A DNA stretch of 64,000 nucleotides, from positions 1 through 64,000 of the forward strand of contig JALNYK010000018.1 in assembly GCA_023229845.1 (NCBI GenBank), written 5' to 3'. This stretch comes from Gallionella sp. Lineage in GTDB: Bacteria; Pseudomonadota; Gammaproteobacteria; Burkholderiales; Gallionellaceae. This document shows, piece by piece, positions 1 to 9,558 of the stretch (position 1 is its first letter; each line of letters opens with the position of its first letter). The position numbers and the translations under genes were made by a program. The notes below the pieces were generated by a model that did not search any database, was not told the DNA's origin, and was given only the letters and a program-made list of their open reading frames with translations.

Positions 1-100
1 TCGGGTCTTCATGCGGCACCAGCGAACTGGAAGCGACTACGGTATGGCCTTTGGAGGCGAAATAATCCAGGAACTTCTGACGTATCTCACTGCTTTTCAT
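1..100 (-). CDS. alaS: Alanine--tRNA ligase, N-terminal fragment
   Basis: Only the first 33 codons lie in the window; the gene runs off the left edge. The reverse-strand translation starts [19 protein letters not shown] and continues to SSLVPHEDP, the characteristic opening of bacterial AlaRS (known family: charges tRNA-Ala with alanine in the cytoplasm). The ATG is at 100-98. Too short to judge the domains, but the N-terminal signature is distinctive. Confidence 0.9.
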   Translation of the reverse strand, partial: MKSSEIRQKFLDYFASKGHTVVASSSLVPHEDP

Positions 101-432
101 TTACTCACCAATCACTTAATGCGTTTCGATTCAAGCCGGTTTCGACCGACCAAGGCAGCGCGCATCATACCATCCGCGGCCCTCGCGGATGCCGCGAAAA
201 GACGGGGGACAGGGGTTCAATTCCGGCGCGAGGCGTGGCTTGTCAAGAAAATAACCCTGATTCGTTCGAGATGCATAGGCCGAAATATATAGGCATTTCG
301 GCATATTGTTTAATGCACCCCATATGGATATGGTTGCCGCCTGAAGCAGCGACTGATCAGCATGCATAAGGAACGCTGTCGTATTTCCTGCTAATACACA
401 TTAAAGAATCAGGTGAAACCCGGGAGCCATTC
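101..432. other. Intergenic region between alaS and the rhomboid gene, with two hairpins
   Basis: No convincing gene is seen here. There are two perfect inverted repeats: CATCCGCG/CGCGGATG (171-178 and 184-191, 5-nt loop) and GCCGAAAT/ATTTCGGC (279-286 and 295-302, 8-nt spacer). The first lies in the presumed alaS leader on the minus strand. The second could be an operator or a leader structure of the divergent rhomboid operon. Any role is inferred. Base composition becomes clearly AT-richer from about 290 onward. Confidence 0.5.
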
Positions 433-1581
433 ATGAGTAAATTGTGGTTGTTTCATTCCCCCAAAGGAACGTTTGGTCCATTCACTAGCGTTCAATTAAA
501 CCGATTTCGTGAGAATGGTCTCTTGTTACCCAGTTCCGTTCTGCAGAACTCCAAAACTGGAGAGACGATTCAGGCTGCCAATCTTCCGGAACTCTTTGCT
601 TCAACTGAAACGATATCGTCGGATGTTCAGAATTTATCGTGCAAGGTTCGTTTCGATTCATTCTCATCCGGGCGCGATCCGGCCTTTAAGGGAAAAGGAA
701 CGGTGGCCACAAAGGATAATTGCCTGACGATCACCGGCCGACCTAATCGGCTTTTTGCATTTCGACGGCGTGAAGAGAAAATTCCGCTGAATCGGATTCT
801 TAATGTCACCACAGAGGGAAAAATACTTCGCTTTCGAGTAGAGAGTGATAAGAAAAACTCGCCTTCACGAATATTGAGATTCGTTAACCGGGAGGAAGCG
901 GCAGACTTTGCCAAGAGACTGCCGACTCGATTGTCTCCTGAAGTCGCTCAGGCCAAAGCGGATGCGGAGGTATACGCGAAGTTCCTGCTTAACAATGGAA
1001 GACCCTATGTAACCTATGCCCTTGTCGGTCTTAATCTGTTCATCTTCATATTATGCGTAATGGCAGGTATCGATTGGCTGACGGGCAAGACCAATTTGTG
1101 GATAGAGTTTGGAGGGAACTTTGCACTTTCTACCGCAACCGGTCAGTGGTGGCGTTTGTTCACAGCGATGTTTTTGCATGCTGGGATAGCCCATGTGCTA
1201 TTGAATATGTGGGCGCTTTGGGAAGCCGGAAAAGTTGCAGAGCGGATATTCGGCCACAAACAATATGCGCTGCTCTACTTGATGTCGGGAATCATGGGAG
1301 GCATGGCCAGTATTAATTGGCAACAAGAGGTCGTTAGTGTTGGTGCATCGGGTGCTGTTTTCGGTATCTATGGGGCTTTAGTGGCTGCCCTCATGTTGCG
1401 CAAGGATTTACTCCCCGGTTCGATAACTGTTCAAATGAGGAACAGCGCACTGGTCTTTATAACCTATGCCCTATTTAATGGTTTTACCAAATCCGGAATT
1501 GATAATGCGGCCCATCTGGGTGGTTTAATCGCCGGAGCAGTTATTGGTGCCGGTTATGTCATCCAGGTACGTCGTGCCTAA
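433..1581 (+). CDS. Rhomboid-family intramembrane serine protease with N-terminal GYF_2-like domain
   Basis: This 382-residue protein would cleave transmembrane substrates inside the inner membrane. Residues 1-55 resemble the GYF_2 domain (WLFHSPKGTFGPFTSVQL). Residues about 68-165 form a soluble beta-rich linker domain I do not recognise. From about 190 there are multiple membrane segments. The rhomboid signatures are visible: HAGIAHVLLNMW, the catalytic serine in GASGAVFG (Ser306) and the catalytic histidine in NAAHLGG (His361). CGGGAG precedes the ATG. The next gene overlaps its end by 26 nt, which suggests an operon. Codon use is AT-rich compared with the rest of the window, suggesting transfer. 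The protease call is firm; the substrate is unknown. Confidence 0.88.
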   Translation: MSKLWLFHSPKGTFGPFTSVQLNRFRENGLLLPSSVLQNSKTGETIQAANLPELFASTETISSDVQNLSCKVRFDSFSSGRDPAFKGKGTVATKDNCLTITGRPNRLFAFRRREEKIPLNRILNVTTEGKILRFRVESDKKNSPSRILRFVNREEAADFAKRLPTRLSPEVAQAKADAEVYAKFLLNNGRPYVTYALVGLNLFIFILCVMAGIDWLTGKTNLWIEFGGNFALSTATGQWWRLFTAMFLHAGIAHVLLNMWALWEAGKVAERIFGHKQYALLYLMSGIMGGMASINWQQEVVSVGASGAVFGIYGALVAALMLRKDLLPGSITVQMRNSALVFITYALFNGFTKSGIDNAAHLGGLIAGAVIGAGYVIQVRRA

Positions 1582-2041
1582 TGTAGCCTCAGTTTCATTA
1601 ATCGTTCTTCTAACAATAGGAGGTGCGGCTCGTGCAATTGAAATTGCCAATGACTATCGTGATGAACTCAGATTTCGGGAATTTATGGTGAAGCTAGGCG
1701 CAGAGGAAATAAGACTAAATAATCTGACGCAATCGCTATTGAAAAGAGCATCGAAAATGCCGAAGGATGAGTTTCTTCGTGAGTTTGACGATTCAATCGT
1801 TCACGGATGGAGTGTCCAGGAGAATGAAATTGCGACCCTGGTGAAATTAACCAATCGCTCTCAATCCATCTGCAACACTGTGAGTGAGTTTATTCACCTC
1901 AAACACGAGTCACTGATAATGATGGGCGATGGAATTCGTTATGACGAAAATTGGTTATTGGATGCTTCCAAGAAGAAAGTTGAAGAAGCCAATTCAATTC
2001 TGGCAAAACTAAACAAAAAACCCGAGTCCGGGAAACAATAA
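1556..2041 (+). CDS. Secreted protein of unknown function
   Basis: A 161-residue product that I do not recognise. It begins with a basic n-region and a hydrophobic stretch (SLIVLLTIGGAARA), which looks like a signal peptide cleaved after ARA, so the mature protein is probably periplasmic. The mature part is charged and mostly helical in appearance, with one Cys. I prefer the ATG at 1556; a TTG at 1544 in the same frame is possible. The start lies inside the end of the rhomboid gene (26-nt overlap), so translation is likely coupled. AT-rich like its neighbours. It could be a partner or substrate of the rhomboid protease, but that rests on position alone. Confidence 0.65.
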   Translation: MSSRYVVPNVASVSLIVLLTIGGAARAIEIANDYRDELRFREFMVKLGAEEIRLNNLTQSLLKRASKMPKDEFLREFDDSIVHGWSVQENEIATLVKLTNRSQSICNTVSEFIHLKHESLIMMGDGIRYDENWLLDASKKKVEEANSILAKLNKKPESGKQ

Positions 2042-2053
2042 GCAGGGGGCATG

Positions 2054-2896
2054 ATGAAAGTCATATTGATGGGAATTTTGCTTCTGTTGATGAATAGTGG
2101 TTCTGCAGATGAGTTTTCGGAAAAACAAGCGAGAGCATATTTAGAAAATTCAACTTCAGATTGGAAGTCGCATTTGGACGAATCTGTTCGTCATATAGAA
2201 AGCGCAAACCCAAGGATTAAAGGAAGCTGGGAAGAGTTGGACTCTTTGGTAAATGAGGAAGGAGCATTTCCAATTTGGCGTTTAACTCGCGCGAAAAACG
2301 AAAATGAATCGGCAGACTTCAACATGTGGTTACAGCACAAGGTGCTCGCTGCTGCGGCCGATGGGCGATATTCCTATATTTATGCCGGAAATTTAATGAA
2401 GGCCGCCAAAGGAAACGACAATGATATGGCCCAAGCCGCAGTAATGCTGATTCATGGCCGGCTTGCATTGCATCTAGATTCGGCGAAATGTAATGACCGA
2501 ATCGATGTCGCGAACATCATGATTGCTTACGAATCTCAACTTAAGCCATTAAACCAGTGGTTAGGCAAGCAATCGAAATTAAAAATGGCAGAAATTCTGT
2601 TAAGTGCAGCATCAATCGAGGAAGCAAGAAAAACGCGCACACCGAAGGCTTGGCTATGCCGCCGCGGCTTAAAGGCAATGATGAATGCCATGGCCGATGA
2701 CAAAAATGTAAGTGAAACGACAATCCAACCTGGGACGATTGCAGGAAAGAACTATGCAGTAGACACCAGCAAGATTCCTGTCGAGTATATTTCTGATAGC
2801 GATTGGGACGAACGACGCCGACAGATTATTGACGGAATAATACAAACTGCGGTTCGCACAGCCTCCATTCCGGTATCGCCTCTCTCGGCTCGGTGA
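2054..2896 (+). CDS. Secreted protein of unknown function
   Basis: About 280 residues, not recognised. The N-terminus MKVILMGILLLLMNSGSA is a clear signal peptide; the mature protein (DEFSEKQARAYLEN...) is soluble, charged and helical in appearance, with two cysteines. ATG codons at 2051 and 2054 are both possible; the strong AGGGGG at 2044-2049 is spaced better for 2054. It follows the preceding gene by about 10 nt and ends the AT-rich block, so the rhomboid gene and the two secreted proteins look like one transferred operon. Function unknown; a periplasmic location is inferred. Confidence 0.68.
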   Translation: MKVILMGILLLLMNSGSADEFSEKQARAYLENSTSDWKSHLDESVRHIESANPRIKGSWEELDSLVNEEGAFPIWRLTRAKNENESADFNMWLQHKVLAAAADGRYSYIYAGNLMKAAKGNDNDMAQAAVMLIHGRLALHLDSAKCNDRIDVANIMIAYESQLKPLNQWLGKQSKLKMAEILLSAASIEEARKTRTPKAWLCRRGLKAMMNAMADDKNVSETTIQPGTIAGKNYAVDTSKIPVEYISDSDWDERRRQIIDGIIQTAVRTASIPVSPLSAR

Positions 2897-2919
2897 GTGG
2901 TAAATATTAAAAACACTGA

Positions 2920-2939
2920 ATTGACAGCTTACTGTCAAT
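2920..2939. terminator. Hairpin between convergent genes
   Basis: A perfect inverted repeat ATTGACAG/CTGTCAAT with a 4-nt loop lies between the end of the secreted-protein gene (2896) and the end of the convergent chemoreceptor gene (3031). It has no strong U-tract on either side, so a terminator role is plausible but not proven. Confidence 0.4.
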
Positions 2940-3030
2940 AAACCACAAATCCAGATGGCAACCCTCAAAGCGCGGCCAGGGTATGCAGTTCGCAGCCGCC
3001 ATCCAGCATCGACACGATTCCGGCACCCGC

Positions 3031-5091
3031 TCAGGCTTTGCTTTCGGCGACATCCAACAACGCGACGATGCGACCGGAGATGCCTTCCACGTTGGCATAG
3101 AGTTTTTCGGCTTGCGTTTTGTCGCCCGCAGCCATCGCATGGACGATCTCCTTGATGGTTCGGTGAAGCTCTTCGTGCGGGGCTTCGACGTCGCGCAGTT
3201 CTTGTATGTGGCCGTAGTTTTTCATGCCCTCGCCGTAATACCATTTGCCGAAGGCGCATTGCCGGTGCGATACGGCTTCGGCTTCGGTGAGCGAAGCGCG
3301 GCCATCGAGGAAGGCGCGCAGTCTTGCTTTCCAGTTCAGGTGAGCGGATTTTGCGGTCGATAGATCCAGCTTTTTATTGCCGAGTTTGAATTGGCTCAGC
3401 AGCACTTGCAGTTGGCCCAACAGTTTTGCGAGATCGGCCACGGCATCTTCCGTGCTGCGCACGCCGGCGGACGAGGTGAGCGCCATCTGGTTGATCGCTT
3501 CGATGCTGGAGTTGATGCGTTCGGCGACTTCCAGTTGTTCTCTTGCCGAGTCGGCGATCTCGCCGTTCATATCGCGAATGCTGGATACCGCGCCGGATAT
3601 TTTTCCCAGCGACGCGCCGGTGTTCCCCGCCCGTTCTACGCTGGCATCGACCCGCTGACGCCCTTCTTCCATGACTTTGACCGCAGCCAGCGTTTTGGCC
3701 TGCAGGCGCTCGATCAGGCCCTCAATGCGCGCGGTGGATTCTTGCGTGCTTTGCGCCAGCTTGCGCACTTCGTCGGCCACAACGGCGAACCCCCGCCCCT
3801 GTTCGCCCGCGCGGGCCGCTTCGATTGCAGCATTGAGCGCCAGCAGGTTGGTCTGTTCGGCGATGCCTTTGATCGTCTCCAATATCGTGCCGATATTGCG
3901 GCTGTCTTCGGCCAGCTCCTCGATCACTTGCGCCGCATGGCCGACTTCCTCCGCGACGGAATGGATCGAGTCTATGGTTTCGCCGACGACCTGCATGCCC
4001 TGTTTGGCCTCGGCATCGGCTTGTTGCGCCGCCGCCACCGCATTGGCCGCTCGCTCGCTCACGCGCTGCACATCGGCCAGCATATTCTGGATTGCGGCGG
4101 CGACATTCGCGGTTTCTCGATCCTGCCGGTCGATATTGCTTCCGGTTTGCTGGGCGACCGAGGCCAGCCGCGCGGAATCCGTATTGATCTGCTGGGTTGC
4201 CTGAACCACTTCCAGCAAGGCCTGCTGAATCTTGGCGCTGAAACGATTGAACCCGGAAGCGACCCGAACAATTTCGCTGCCGCCGTGTTCGACCATGCGC
4301 CGGGTCAAGTCGCCGTTCCCTTCGGCAACATTGCCCATGGCGGTCGCGATATCCGCCAAAGGCCGGGTGATGCTGCGCATCAGCGTCACGGCGATCAGCA
4401 GCAGGACGATCGCGGCGACGGCCAGTATCGCGGCGTTGTGCAGCGTTCGTTCGTATACGATGGCGTCGATGTCGTCCACATAAATACCGGAACCGACGAC
4501 CCAGCCCCAAGGCTCGAATTTTTTCACATAGGAGAGTTTCGGAAATAACCCTTCGCTGACGCCTCCGCCCGCTTGGGGCTTGGGCCAATCGTAGGTGACA
4601 AAACCTTCGCCGCTTTGGCGGGCCACCTCGACAAATGCCACGAACAGATTCTTCTTGCCGCCGGTATCGATTGCTTCCGCTCCCGAACCAAAACTCTGGC
4701 TAGTCGCACAATTGAATTTTTCGTCATCCAGCACTTTGCCATCGAGAGAGGGAATCGTCGGATGCATAATCATTTTCGGAAACGGCTGACCGAGATCGTT
4801 TAGCCAAAAATACTCTTTCTCGTCGTAGCGCAACGATTTGATGACACCGGCGGCCTCTGCGCGCGCGGCCTCTTCGGTGAGCGCCCCGGTCTTCTGGAGA
4901 TCGTAATAATGGGCCAGAACGCTGTAAGCCGCTTCGACCAGATGTTTGGTCTTCAACTCCTTTTCATCCAACAGCGCGGCGCGAACGGCCATGACATTGA
5001 AGATACTGCCCGCGACAATGGCGCCGATGAATAAGATCACCAACAGCCAAATCTTGTTGCGGATACTCAGATTATCGAGAAAGTTAAACAT
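3031..5091 (-). CDS. Methyl-accepting chemotaxis protein with sCache sensor and C-terminal CZB zinc-binding domain
   Basis: An inner-membrane chemoreceptor of 686 residues. Order: TM1 about 13-34; periplasmic sCache_2-type sensor about 40-215, with [18 protein letters not shown] and LDGKVLD; TM2 about 218-238; HAMP; and the signalling coiled coil with the conserved tip around [19 protein letters not shown]. The last 90 or so residues are a CZB domain: [14 protein letters not shown] gives the His/Cys pair, with further His later. CZB domains bind zinc and have been linked to zinc or hypochlorous-acid sensing. I start at the ATG at 5091 because GGGGGA sits just upstream; a longer in-frame ORF to 5193 lacks that support. 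It is monocistronic between convergent neighbours. Ligand unknown. Confidence 0.9.
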   Translation of the reverse strand: MFNFLDNLSIRNKIWLLVILFIGAIVAGSIFNVMAVRAALLDEKELKTKHLVEAAYSVLAHYYDLQKTGALTEEAARAEAAGVIKSLRYDEKEYFWLNDLGQPFPKMIMHPTIPSLDGKVLDDEKFNCATSQSFGSGAEAIDTGGKKNLFVAFVEVARQSGEGFVTYDWPKPQAGGGVSEGLFPKLSYVKKFEPWGWVVGSGIYVDDIDAIVYERTLHNAAILAVAAIVLLLIAVTLMRSITRPLADIATAMGNVAEGNGDLTRRMVEHGGSEIVRVASGFNRFSAKIQQALLEVVQATQQINTDSARLASVAQQTGSNIDRQDRETANVAAAIQNMLADVQRVSERAANAVAAAQQADAEAKQGMQVVGETIDSIHSVAEEVGHAAQVIEELAEDSRNIGTILETIKGIAEQTNLLALNAAIEAARAGEQGRGFAVVADEVRKLAQSTQESTARIEGLIERLQAKTLAAVKVMEEGRQRVDASVERAGNTGASLGKISGAVSSIRDMNGEIADSAREQLEVAERINSSIEAINQMALTSSAGVRSTEDAVADLAKLLGQLQVLLSQFKLGNKKLDLSTAKSAHLNWKARLRAFLDGRASLTEAEAVSHRQCAFGKWYYGEGMKNYGHIQELRDVEAPHEELHRTIKEIVHAMAAGDKTQAEKLYANVEGISGRIVALLDVAESKA

Positions 5092-5213
5092 GATTCCCCC
5101 GCAGAGAATTTCGTTGGATATGTGAAGCCGGTGAAATTGCGAATGCGGAGAGCAGAGTACAAGAAAGCGGGGTGCGGGACACTCAGGAAACACTGATTGA
5201 TTCGCGAGCCGGC

Positions 5214-5288
5214 ATGGCAGGAGCGCAACTGCGCGATGGGCCTGCCACCTCCACTCGGCCTTCGCGATTAACGCCGCTCCTGCGAAAA
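5214..5288. repeat. Degenerate palindromic repeat pair (GGAGCGGC type)
   Basis: Two inverted, imperfect copies of a hairpin related to CAGGAGCGGC...GCGA lie upstream of the chemoreceptor gene. The left copy is GCAGGAGCGCAACTGCGCGA and the right one, inverted, is TCGCGATTAACGCCGCTCCTG. A better copy of this family is at 20598-20621. Confidence 0.45.
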
Positions 5289-5303
5289 TCCGTAGCTAAA
5301 GAC

Positions 5304-6227
5304 TCACAGGCAAGCCAGCGCCTTGATATGCACCGCAGCACTCCGCCCCAACGCATGCAGCTCATACCCGCCTTCCAGCATAGCCACGATGCGGCCTTGT
5401 GCATGTTTCGCCGCGATTTTCATCAGCTCGTCGGTCACCCAGGCGTAGTCGCGTTCGGTCAGGCGCATCATCGCCATGTCGTCGTCGCGGTGGGCGTCGA
5501 AGCCGGCGGAGATCAGCAGGAATTCCGGCTGGAAGGCGTCCAGCGCCGGCAGCCAGTGCTGGGTCACCGCGTCGCGGAACTCTGCGCCGCCGGTGCCGGC
5601 GGGCAGCGGGACGTTGACGATGTGTTCGTTGCCGCTGTCCGCACCGACATAGGGATAGAACGGGTGCTGGAAGGTGGAGCACAGCATCACGCGCGGGTCG
5701 TCGTGGAAGATGTTCTCGGTGCCGTTGCCGTGGTGCACGTCGAAGTCGGCGATGGCGACGCGGCTCAGGCCATGATGATCCAGCGCATGCGCCGCGGCGA
5801 CCGCGACGTTGTTGAAGATGCAGAAGCCCATCGCCCTGCCCCGTTCGGCGTGGTGTCCGGGCGGGCGGATGTTGCAGAAGGCGTTAACCACTTCGCCCGA
5901 CATCACCAGATCGACGCCCTGCACCGCCGCCCCGGCCGCGCGCAATGCGGCCTTGTAGCTGAAAGGATTCATCGACGTGTCCGGGTCTAGCTGCACGGTG
6001 CCGTGATGCGGCGCGAGCAATTCGACCGCATCGACATAGGCCGCATCGTGCACGCGCAGCAGTTGTTCGCGTGTGACTTCCGGCGCTTCATAGCGTTGCA
6101 AGTGGTCGAGTATCCCGGAGGCGATCAGTTGATCCTCGATGGCATGGATGCGCGCCGGCGCTTCCGGGTGATGTGCGCCCATGTCGTGCTTGAGGCAGAG
6201 CGGATGGGTGATGTAAGCGGTATGCAT
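5304..6227 (-). CDS. Histone deacetylase-family (class II HDAC-like) amidohydrolase
   Basis: A zinc-dependent deacetylase-superfamily enzyme of about 307 residues, cytoplasmic. Visible motifs: HPEAPARIHAIEDQL near the N-terminus, NIRPPGHHAERGRAMGFC (tandem His of the charge-relay system), FDVHHGNGTENIF (Asp/His zinc ligands) and SAGFDAHRDDD (third zinc ligand). This is the class II HDAC-like/acetoin-utilisation fold; bacterial members act on acetylpolyamines or acyl-lysines, and the substrate here is unknown. I choose the ATG at 6227 (MHTAYITHPL) since family proteins usually begin there; an ATG at 6257 would add ten residues reaching towards the REP pair. A Pat-like acetyltransferase is encoded divergently next door, so an acylation/deacylation pair is possible, by inference only. 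Confidence 0.88.
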   Translation of the reverse strand: MHTAYITHPLCLKHDMGAHHPEAPARIHAIEDQLIASGILDHLQRYEAPEVTREQLLRVHDAAYVDAVELLAPHHGTVQLDPDTSMNPFSYKAALRAAGAAVQGVDLVMSGEVVNAFCNIRPPGHHAERGRAMGFCIFNNVAVAAAHALDHHGLSRVAIADFDVHHGNGTENIFHDDPRVMLCSTFQHPFYPYVGADSGNEHIVNVPLPAGTGGAEFRDAVTQHWLPALDAFQPEFLLISAGFDAHRDDDMAMMRLTERDYAWVTDELMKIAAKHAQGRIVAMLEGGYELHALGRSAAVHIKALACL

Positions 6228-6264
6228 GGCGAATGAATTTAATCCCGGATAGTCCATTTGAAGC

Positions 6265-6310
6265 GTAGGTCGGGCTTTAGCCCGACATGTCGGGTTAAAA
6301 CCCGACCTAC
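6265..6310. repeat. REP pair, GTAGGTCGGG family
   Basis: GTAG followed by the hairpin GTCGGG-ctttag-CCCGAC, then an inverted second copy ending in CTAC. It lies between the divergent HDAC-like gene and the Pat-type gene. Same family as 15789-15874, 22643-22731 and 56161-56243. Confidence 0.85.
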
Positions 6311-6387
6311 ACCCCCTTTAATTTTTCGTGGCCTCATCGCTAACGAACTATTCGATTTCTGAGGCAACGTGAAGTGTAATATTCCGG

Positions 6388-6396
6388 TGCTATCAT
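6388..6396 (+). promoter_or_regulatory. Candidate extended -10 promoter for the Pat-type gene
   Basis: TGCTATCAT is an extended -10 (TGn plus TATCAT), 33 nt upstream of the start codon at 6430. No convincing -35 box is seen, which is compatible with an extended -10 promoter. Confidence 0.4.
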
Positions 6397-6429
6397 ACCC
6401 AACGAATTCATCATCAAGGCTGAAAGATC

Positions 6430-9108
6430 ATGGGCAAACACTACCTCAATACGCTGTTCGCACCAAAATCAGTCGCGATATTCGGTGCCAGCGACCGGCC
6501 CGATGCAGTCGGACAAATCGTGTTCCAGAATATGCTCGAAAGCGGCTTTCAGGGCGAGCTCTACCCGATCAACCCGAAGAACCCCGAAGTGCAAGGAAAG
6601 CGCGCCTATGCCAGCATCGCCGAGATCGGCAAGCCGGTGGAACTGGTGGTGATCGCCACGCCGCCGCAGACCGTGCCCGGCATCATCGAGGATTGCGGCA
6701 TCCACGGCGTGAAGGCGGCGGTCATCATTACCGCGGGATTCGGCGAGGCGGGCCCCGCCGGGGTCGCGCTGGAGAAACAGTTGATCGAGACCGCGCGCCG
6801 CTACAACATCCGGCTGGTCGGCCCGAACTGTCTGGGCATCATGCGCCCTTCCATCGGACTGAACGCGACGTTCAACAAGGGCGGTGCCAACACCGGTAAT
6901 ATCGCCTTCATTTCGCAGTCCGGCGCGCTGTGCACCGCGATTCTGGATTGGGCGCAGAGCAACGATGTCGGTTTCTCCAGCGTGGTATCGATGGGCTCGT
7001 CGACCGATGTGGACTTCGGCGAAATCCTCGACTACTTCATCTCCGACGCCAAGACCAGCAGCATCCTGATGTACATCGAAGGCATCCGCAATTCGCGCAC
7101 CTTCATGAGCGCGTTGCGTGCCGCGGCGCGCATCAAACCGGTGATCCTGGTCAAGGTCGGCCGCCACGCGGCGGGCTCCAAGGCCGCGATGTCGCACACC
7201 GCCTCGCTGGTGGGCGCGGACGATGTGTTCGACGCCGCGGTCAGCCGCGTCGGCGTGGTGCGCGTGCAGACCATCACCCAGCTGTTCACCGCGGCCAAGG
7301 CGCTGTCCTGCGGCTTCCGTCCGGTGGGCAACCGCCTCGCCATCGTCACCAACGGCGGCGGGCCGGGCGTAATGGCGACCGACCGCGCGGCCGACCTAGG
7401 GTTGGCGATGGCCACACTGTCCGACAGCACCATCGAATACCTGAACAAATACCTGCCGCCGAACTGGCCGCACAGCAACCCGGTGGACATCATCGGCGAC
7501 GCGCAGGCAGATCGTTACCATCATGCGGTGAAGGCCTGTCTCGAAGACGACAACGTCGACGGCGTGCTCGCCATCCTCACGCCGCAGGCGATGACCAAGC
7601 CGCTGGAATCGGCGCAGGCGCTGATCGAACTTTCCAACACGCACAGCAAGCCGCTGCTGACTTGCTGGATGGGCGAGACTCAGGTCGCGGAGGCGCGCAC
7701 CGCATTTGCCCAGGCGCACAAGCCACATTTCCGCACGCCGGAACCGGCGGTCGAGGTGTTCTCGCACCTGTCCGCCTATTACCGCAACCAGAAGCTGCTG
7801 ATGCAGATGCCCGGCCCCTTTGCGCATCACGTCGAACCGGATGTGGAAAGCGCGCGGCTGATCATCGAAGGCGCGATGCAGGAGCATCGCAAGGTGCTGA
7901 CCGAGATGGAATCCAAGGCCTTGCTGTCGGCCTTCCATATTCCCGTCGCCAAGACCATGGTCGCGCACTCGCCCAACGAAGCGCTGCTGATCGCGCAGCA
8001 ACTGGGCTTCCCGGTGGCGATGAAGGTCAATTCGCACGACATCACCCACAAGAGCGATGCCGGCGGCGTGATGCTCAATCTGGGCAATGCGCATGAAGTC
8101 CGCGCTGCCTACCAGCACATCCACGACAACATCCAGCGCAATCGCCCCAACGCCAAGATGGACGGCATTTCCATCGAGCCGATGATCGTCAAGCCGAATG
8201 GACGCGAGCTGATGATAGGCGTGACCAGCGACCCGGTGTTCGGCCCCGTGATCACCTTCGGCGCGGGCGGCACGGCAGTCGAAATCATGGGCGACCGCGC
8301 CGTAGCACTCCCGCCGCTGAACAATTTTCTGGTCAAGGACCTGATTCAGGGAACGCGCATCTCGAAGATGCTGGGCGCGTTCCGCAACATGGCGCCGGCC
8401 AACATGGAGGCGCTGGAAGACGTGCTGCTGCGCGTCTCGGAAATGCTCTGCGAATTGCCGCTGCTAAAGGAGATGGACATCAATCCGCTGATCCTCGACG
8501 AGAACGGCGCATTGGCGGCCGATGCGCGCGTGGTGGTGGAGTATCGCCAGCCCAGCGCCGACCGCTACGCGCACATGGCGATCTATCCCTACCCCACCCA
8601 CTTGGTCAACCAGTGGCAGCTCGCCGATGGCACCGACATCACGATCCGTCCGATCCGCCCGGAAGACGCGGAGCTGGTGCAAAAATTCGTGCACGATCTG
8701 TCGGAAGAGTCCAAGTATTTCCGCTTCATGAACAGCATGCAGGAACTCACCGAGACCATGCTGGTGCGCTTCACCCAGATCGATTACAGCCGGGAAATGG
8801 CGCTGATCGCCGTGACGCAGGAACAGGATCACGAAATCGAACTCGGCGTCGCGCGCTACGCGATCAACCCGGACGGCGACACCTGCGAATTCGCGCTGGT
8901 GGTGGCGGATAACATCACCGGCAAGGGACTGGGGCAAAAGCTCATGGTCTCGCTGATGGAAGCCGGTCGCGCCAGCGGCCTGAAAACGATAGAGGGCGAG
9001 GTGTTGAAAAACAACCACAACATGCTCAAGCTCACCAACCGCCTGGGCTTCAGCAGTAAAACCAGCGACGACGATCCGGGTATCGTCAAGGTGAGCAAAG
9101 CGCTGTAA
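6430..9108 (+). CDS. Pat/PatZ-type acyl-CoA synthetase (NDP-forming)/GNAT acetyltransferase fusion
   Basis: 892 residues. The N-terminal CoA-binding Rossmann domain (FAPKSVAIFGASDRP) is followed by a succinyl-CoA-ligase-like flavodoxin domain, an ATP-grasp domain (about 470-700; KVNSHDITHKSDAGGV, GPVITFGAGGT) and a C-terminal GNAT domain (about 725-890; RPIRPEDAELVQKF, NITGKGLGQKLMVSL). This is the architecture of protein lysine acetyltransferase Pat/PatZ, which acetylates and inactivates AMP-forming acyl-CoA synthetases. His256 in AMSHTASLVG matches the phosphorylated histidine of NDP-forming acyl-CoA synthetases, so the ligase half may be catalytically competent; that is inference. An unknown gene, ppk2 and a MazG-like gene follow on the same strand. 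Cytoplasmic. Confidence 0.88.
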   Translation: MGKHYLNTLFAPKSVAIFGASDRPDAVGQIVFQNMLESGFQGELYPINPKNPEVQGKRAYASIAEIGKPVELVVIATPPQTVPGIIEDCGIHGVKAAVIITAGFGEAGPAGVALEKQLIETARRYNIRLVGPNCLGIMRPSIGLNATFNKGGANTGNIAFISQSGALCTAILDWAQSNDVGFSSVVSMGSSTDVDFGEILDYFISDAKTSSILMYIEGIRNSRTFMSALRAAARIKPVILVKVGRHAAGSKAAMSHTASLVGADDVFDAAVSRVGVVRVQTITQLFTAAKALSCGFRPVGNRLAIVTNGGGPGVMATDRAADLGLAMATLSDSTIEYLNKYLPPNWPHSNPVDIIGDAQADRYHHAVKACLEDDNVDGVLAILTPQAMTKPLESAQALIELSNTHSKPLLTCWMGETQVAEARTAFAQAHKPHFRTPEPAVEVFSHLSAYYRNQKLLMQMPGPFAHHVEPDVESARLIIEGAMQEHRKVLTEMESKALLSAFHIPVAKTMVAHSPNEALLIAQQLGFPVAMKVNSHDITHKSDAGGVMLNLGNAHEVRAAYQHIHDNIQRNRPNAKMDGISIEPMIVKPNGRELMIGVTSDPVFGPVITFGAGGTAVEIMGDRAVALPPLNNFLVKDLIQGTRISKMLGAFRNMAPANMEALEDVLLRVSEMLCELPLLKEMDINPLILDENGALAADARVVVEYRQPSADRYAHMAIYPYPTHLVNQWQLADGTDITIRPIRPEDAELVQKFVHDLSEESKYFRFMNSMQELTETMLVRFTQIDYSREMALIAVTQEQDHEIELGVARYAINPDGDTCEFALVVADNITGKGLGQKLMVSLMEAGRASGLKTIEGEVLKNNHNMLKLTNRLGFSSKTSDDDPGIVKVSKAL

Positions 9109-9148
9109 CTTCGTGCGAATCGCGCATGAGAGATAAGGGGGGACGGAC

Positions 9149-9556
9149 ATGACCGCAATCGACGGACACATCGCCTTGGTCACACTGCTGGCCGCACTTG
9201 CGGGCGGGCTCGACAACCCCAAAGGCAACTGGACCGAGATCGACATCCAGCTGCCCGCCGCTCAGCAAGTTCAGCAAAAACTGAACCGACAGGGCTATCT
9301 GACCGACAGCGCCATCCCGTCTGCACACGAGAAAATCTCCCCCGCCGACTTTTTCCGCATCGTCGAGATCGCACCCAAAGCCATCCTCGCCCCCGACGCG
9401 CTGAAAACACCGCCTGCCGGAACGGTCACGCTGCTGCATATCAAGGTCGGCGACGGACAGGATTACTATTTCGTCGGCGAACAGGAACGTTTCAAGGATC
9501 GCAACGCACAGGAAATCTGGAACATCCTGCGCCATTACCGTAACTCAAGAGAATAA
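9149..9556 (+). CDS. Hypothetical protein, 135 aa
   Basis: Not recognised. A soluble protein without signal peptide or membrane segment; it contains the run GTVTLLHIKVGDGQDYYFVG. A strong GGGGGGA Shine-Dalgarno lies before the ATG. It ends 2 nt before the ppk2 start codon, so the two are almost certainly cotranscribed and possibly functionally linked. GC-rich like its neighbours, hence a native gene. Confidence 0.75.
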   Translation: MTAIDGHIALVTLLAALAGGLDNPKGNWTEIDIQLPAAQQVQQKLNRQGYLTDSAIPSAHEKISPADFFRIVEIAPKAILAPDALKTPPAGTVTLLHIKVGDGQDYYFVGEQERFKDRNAQEIWNILRHYRNSRE

Positions 9557-9558
9557 AC

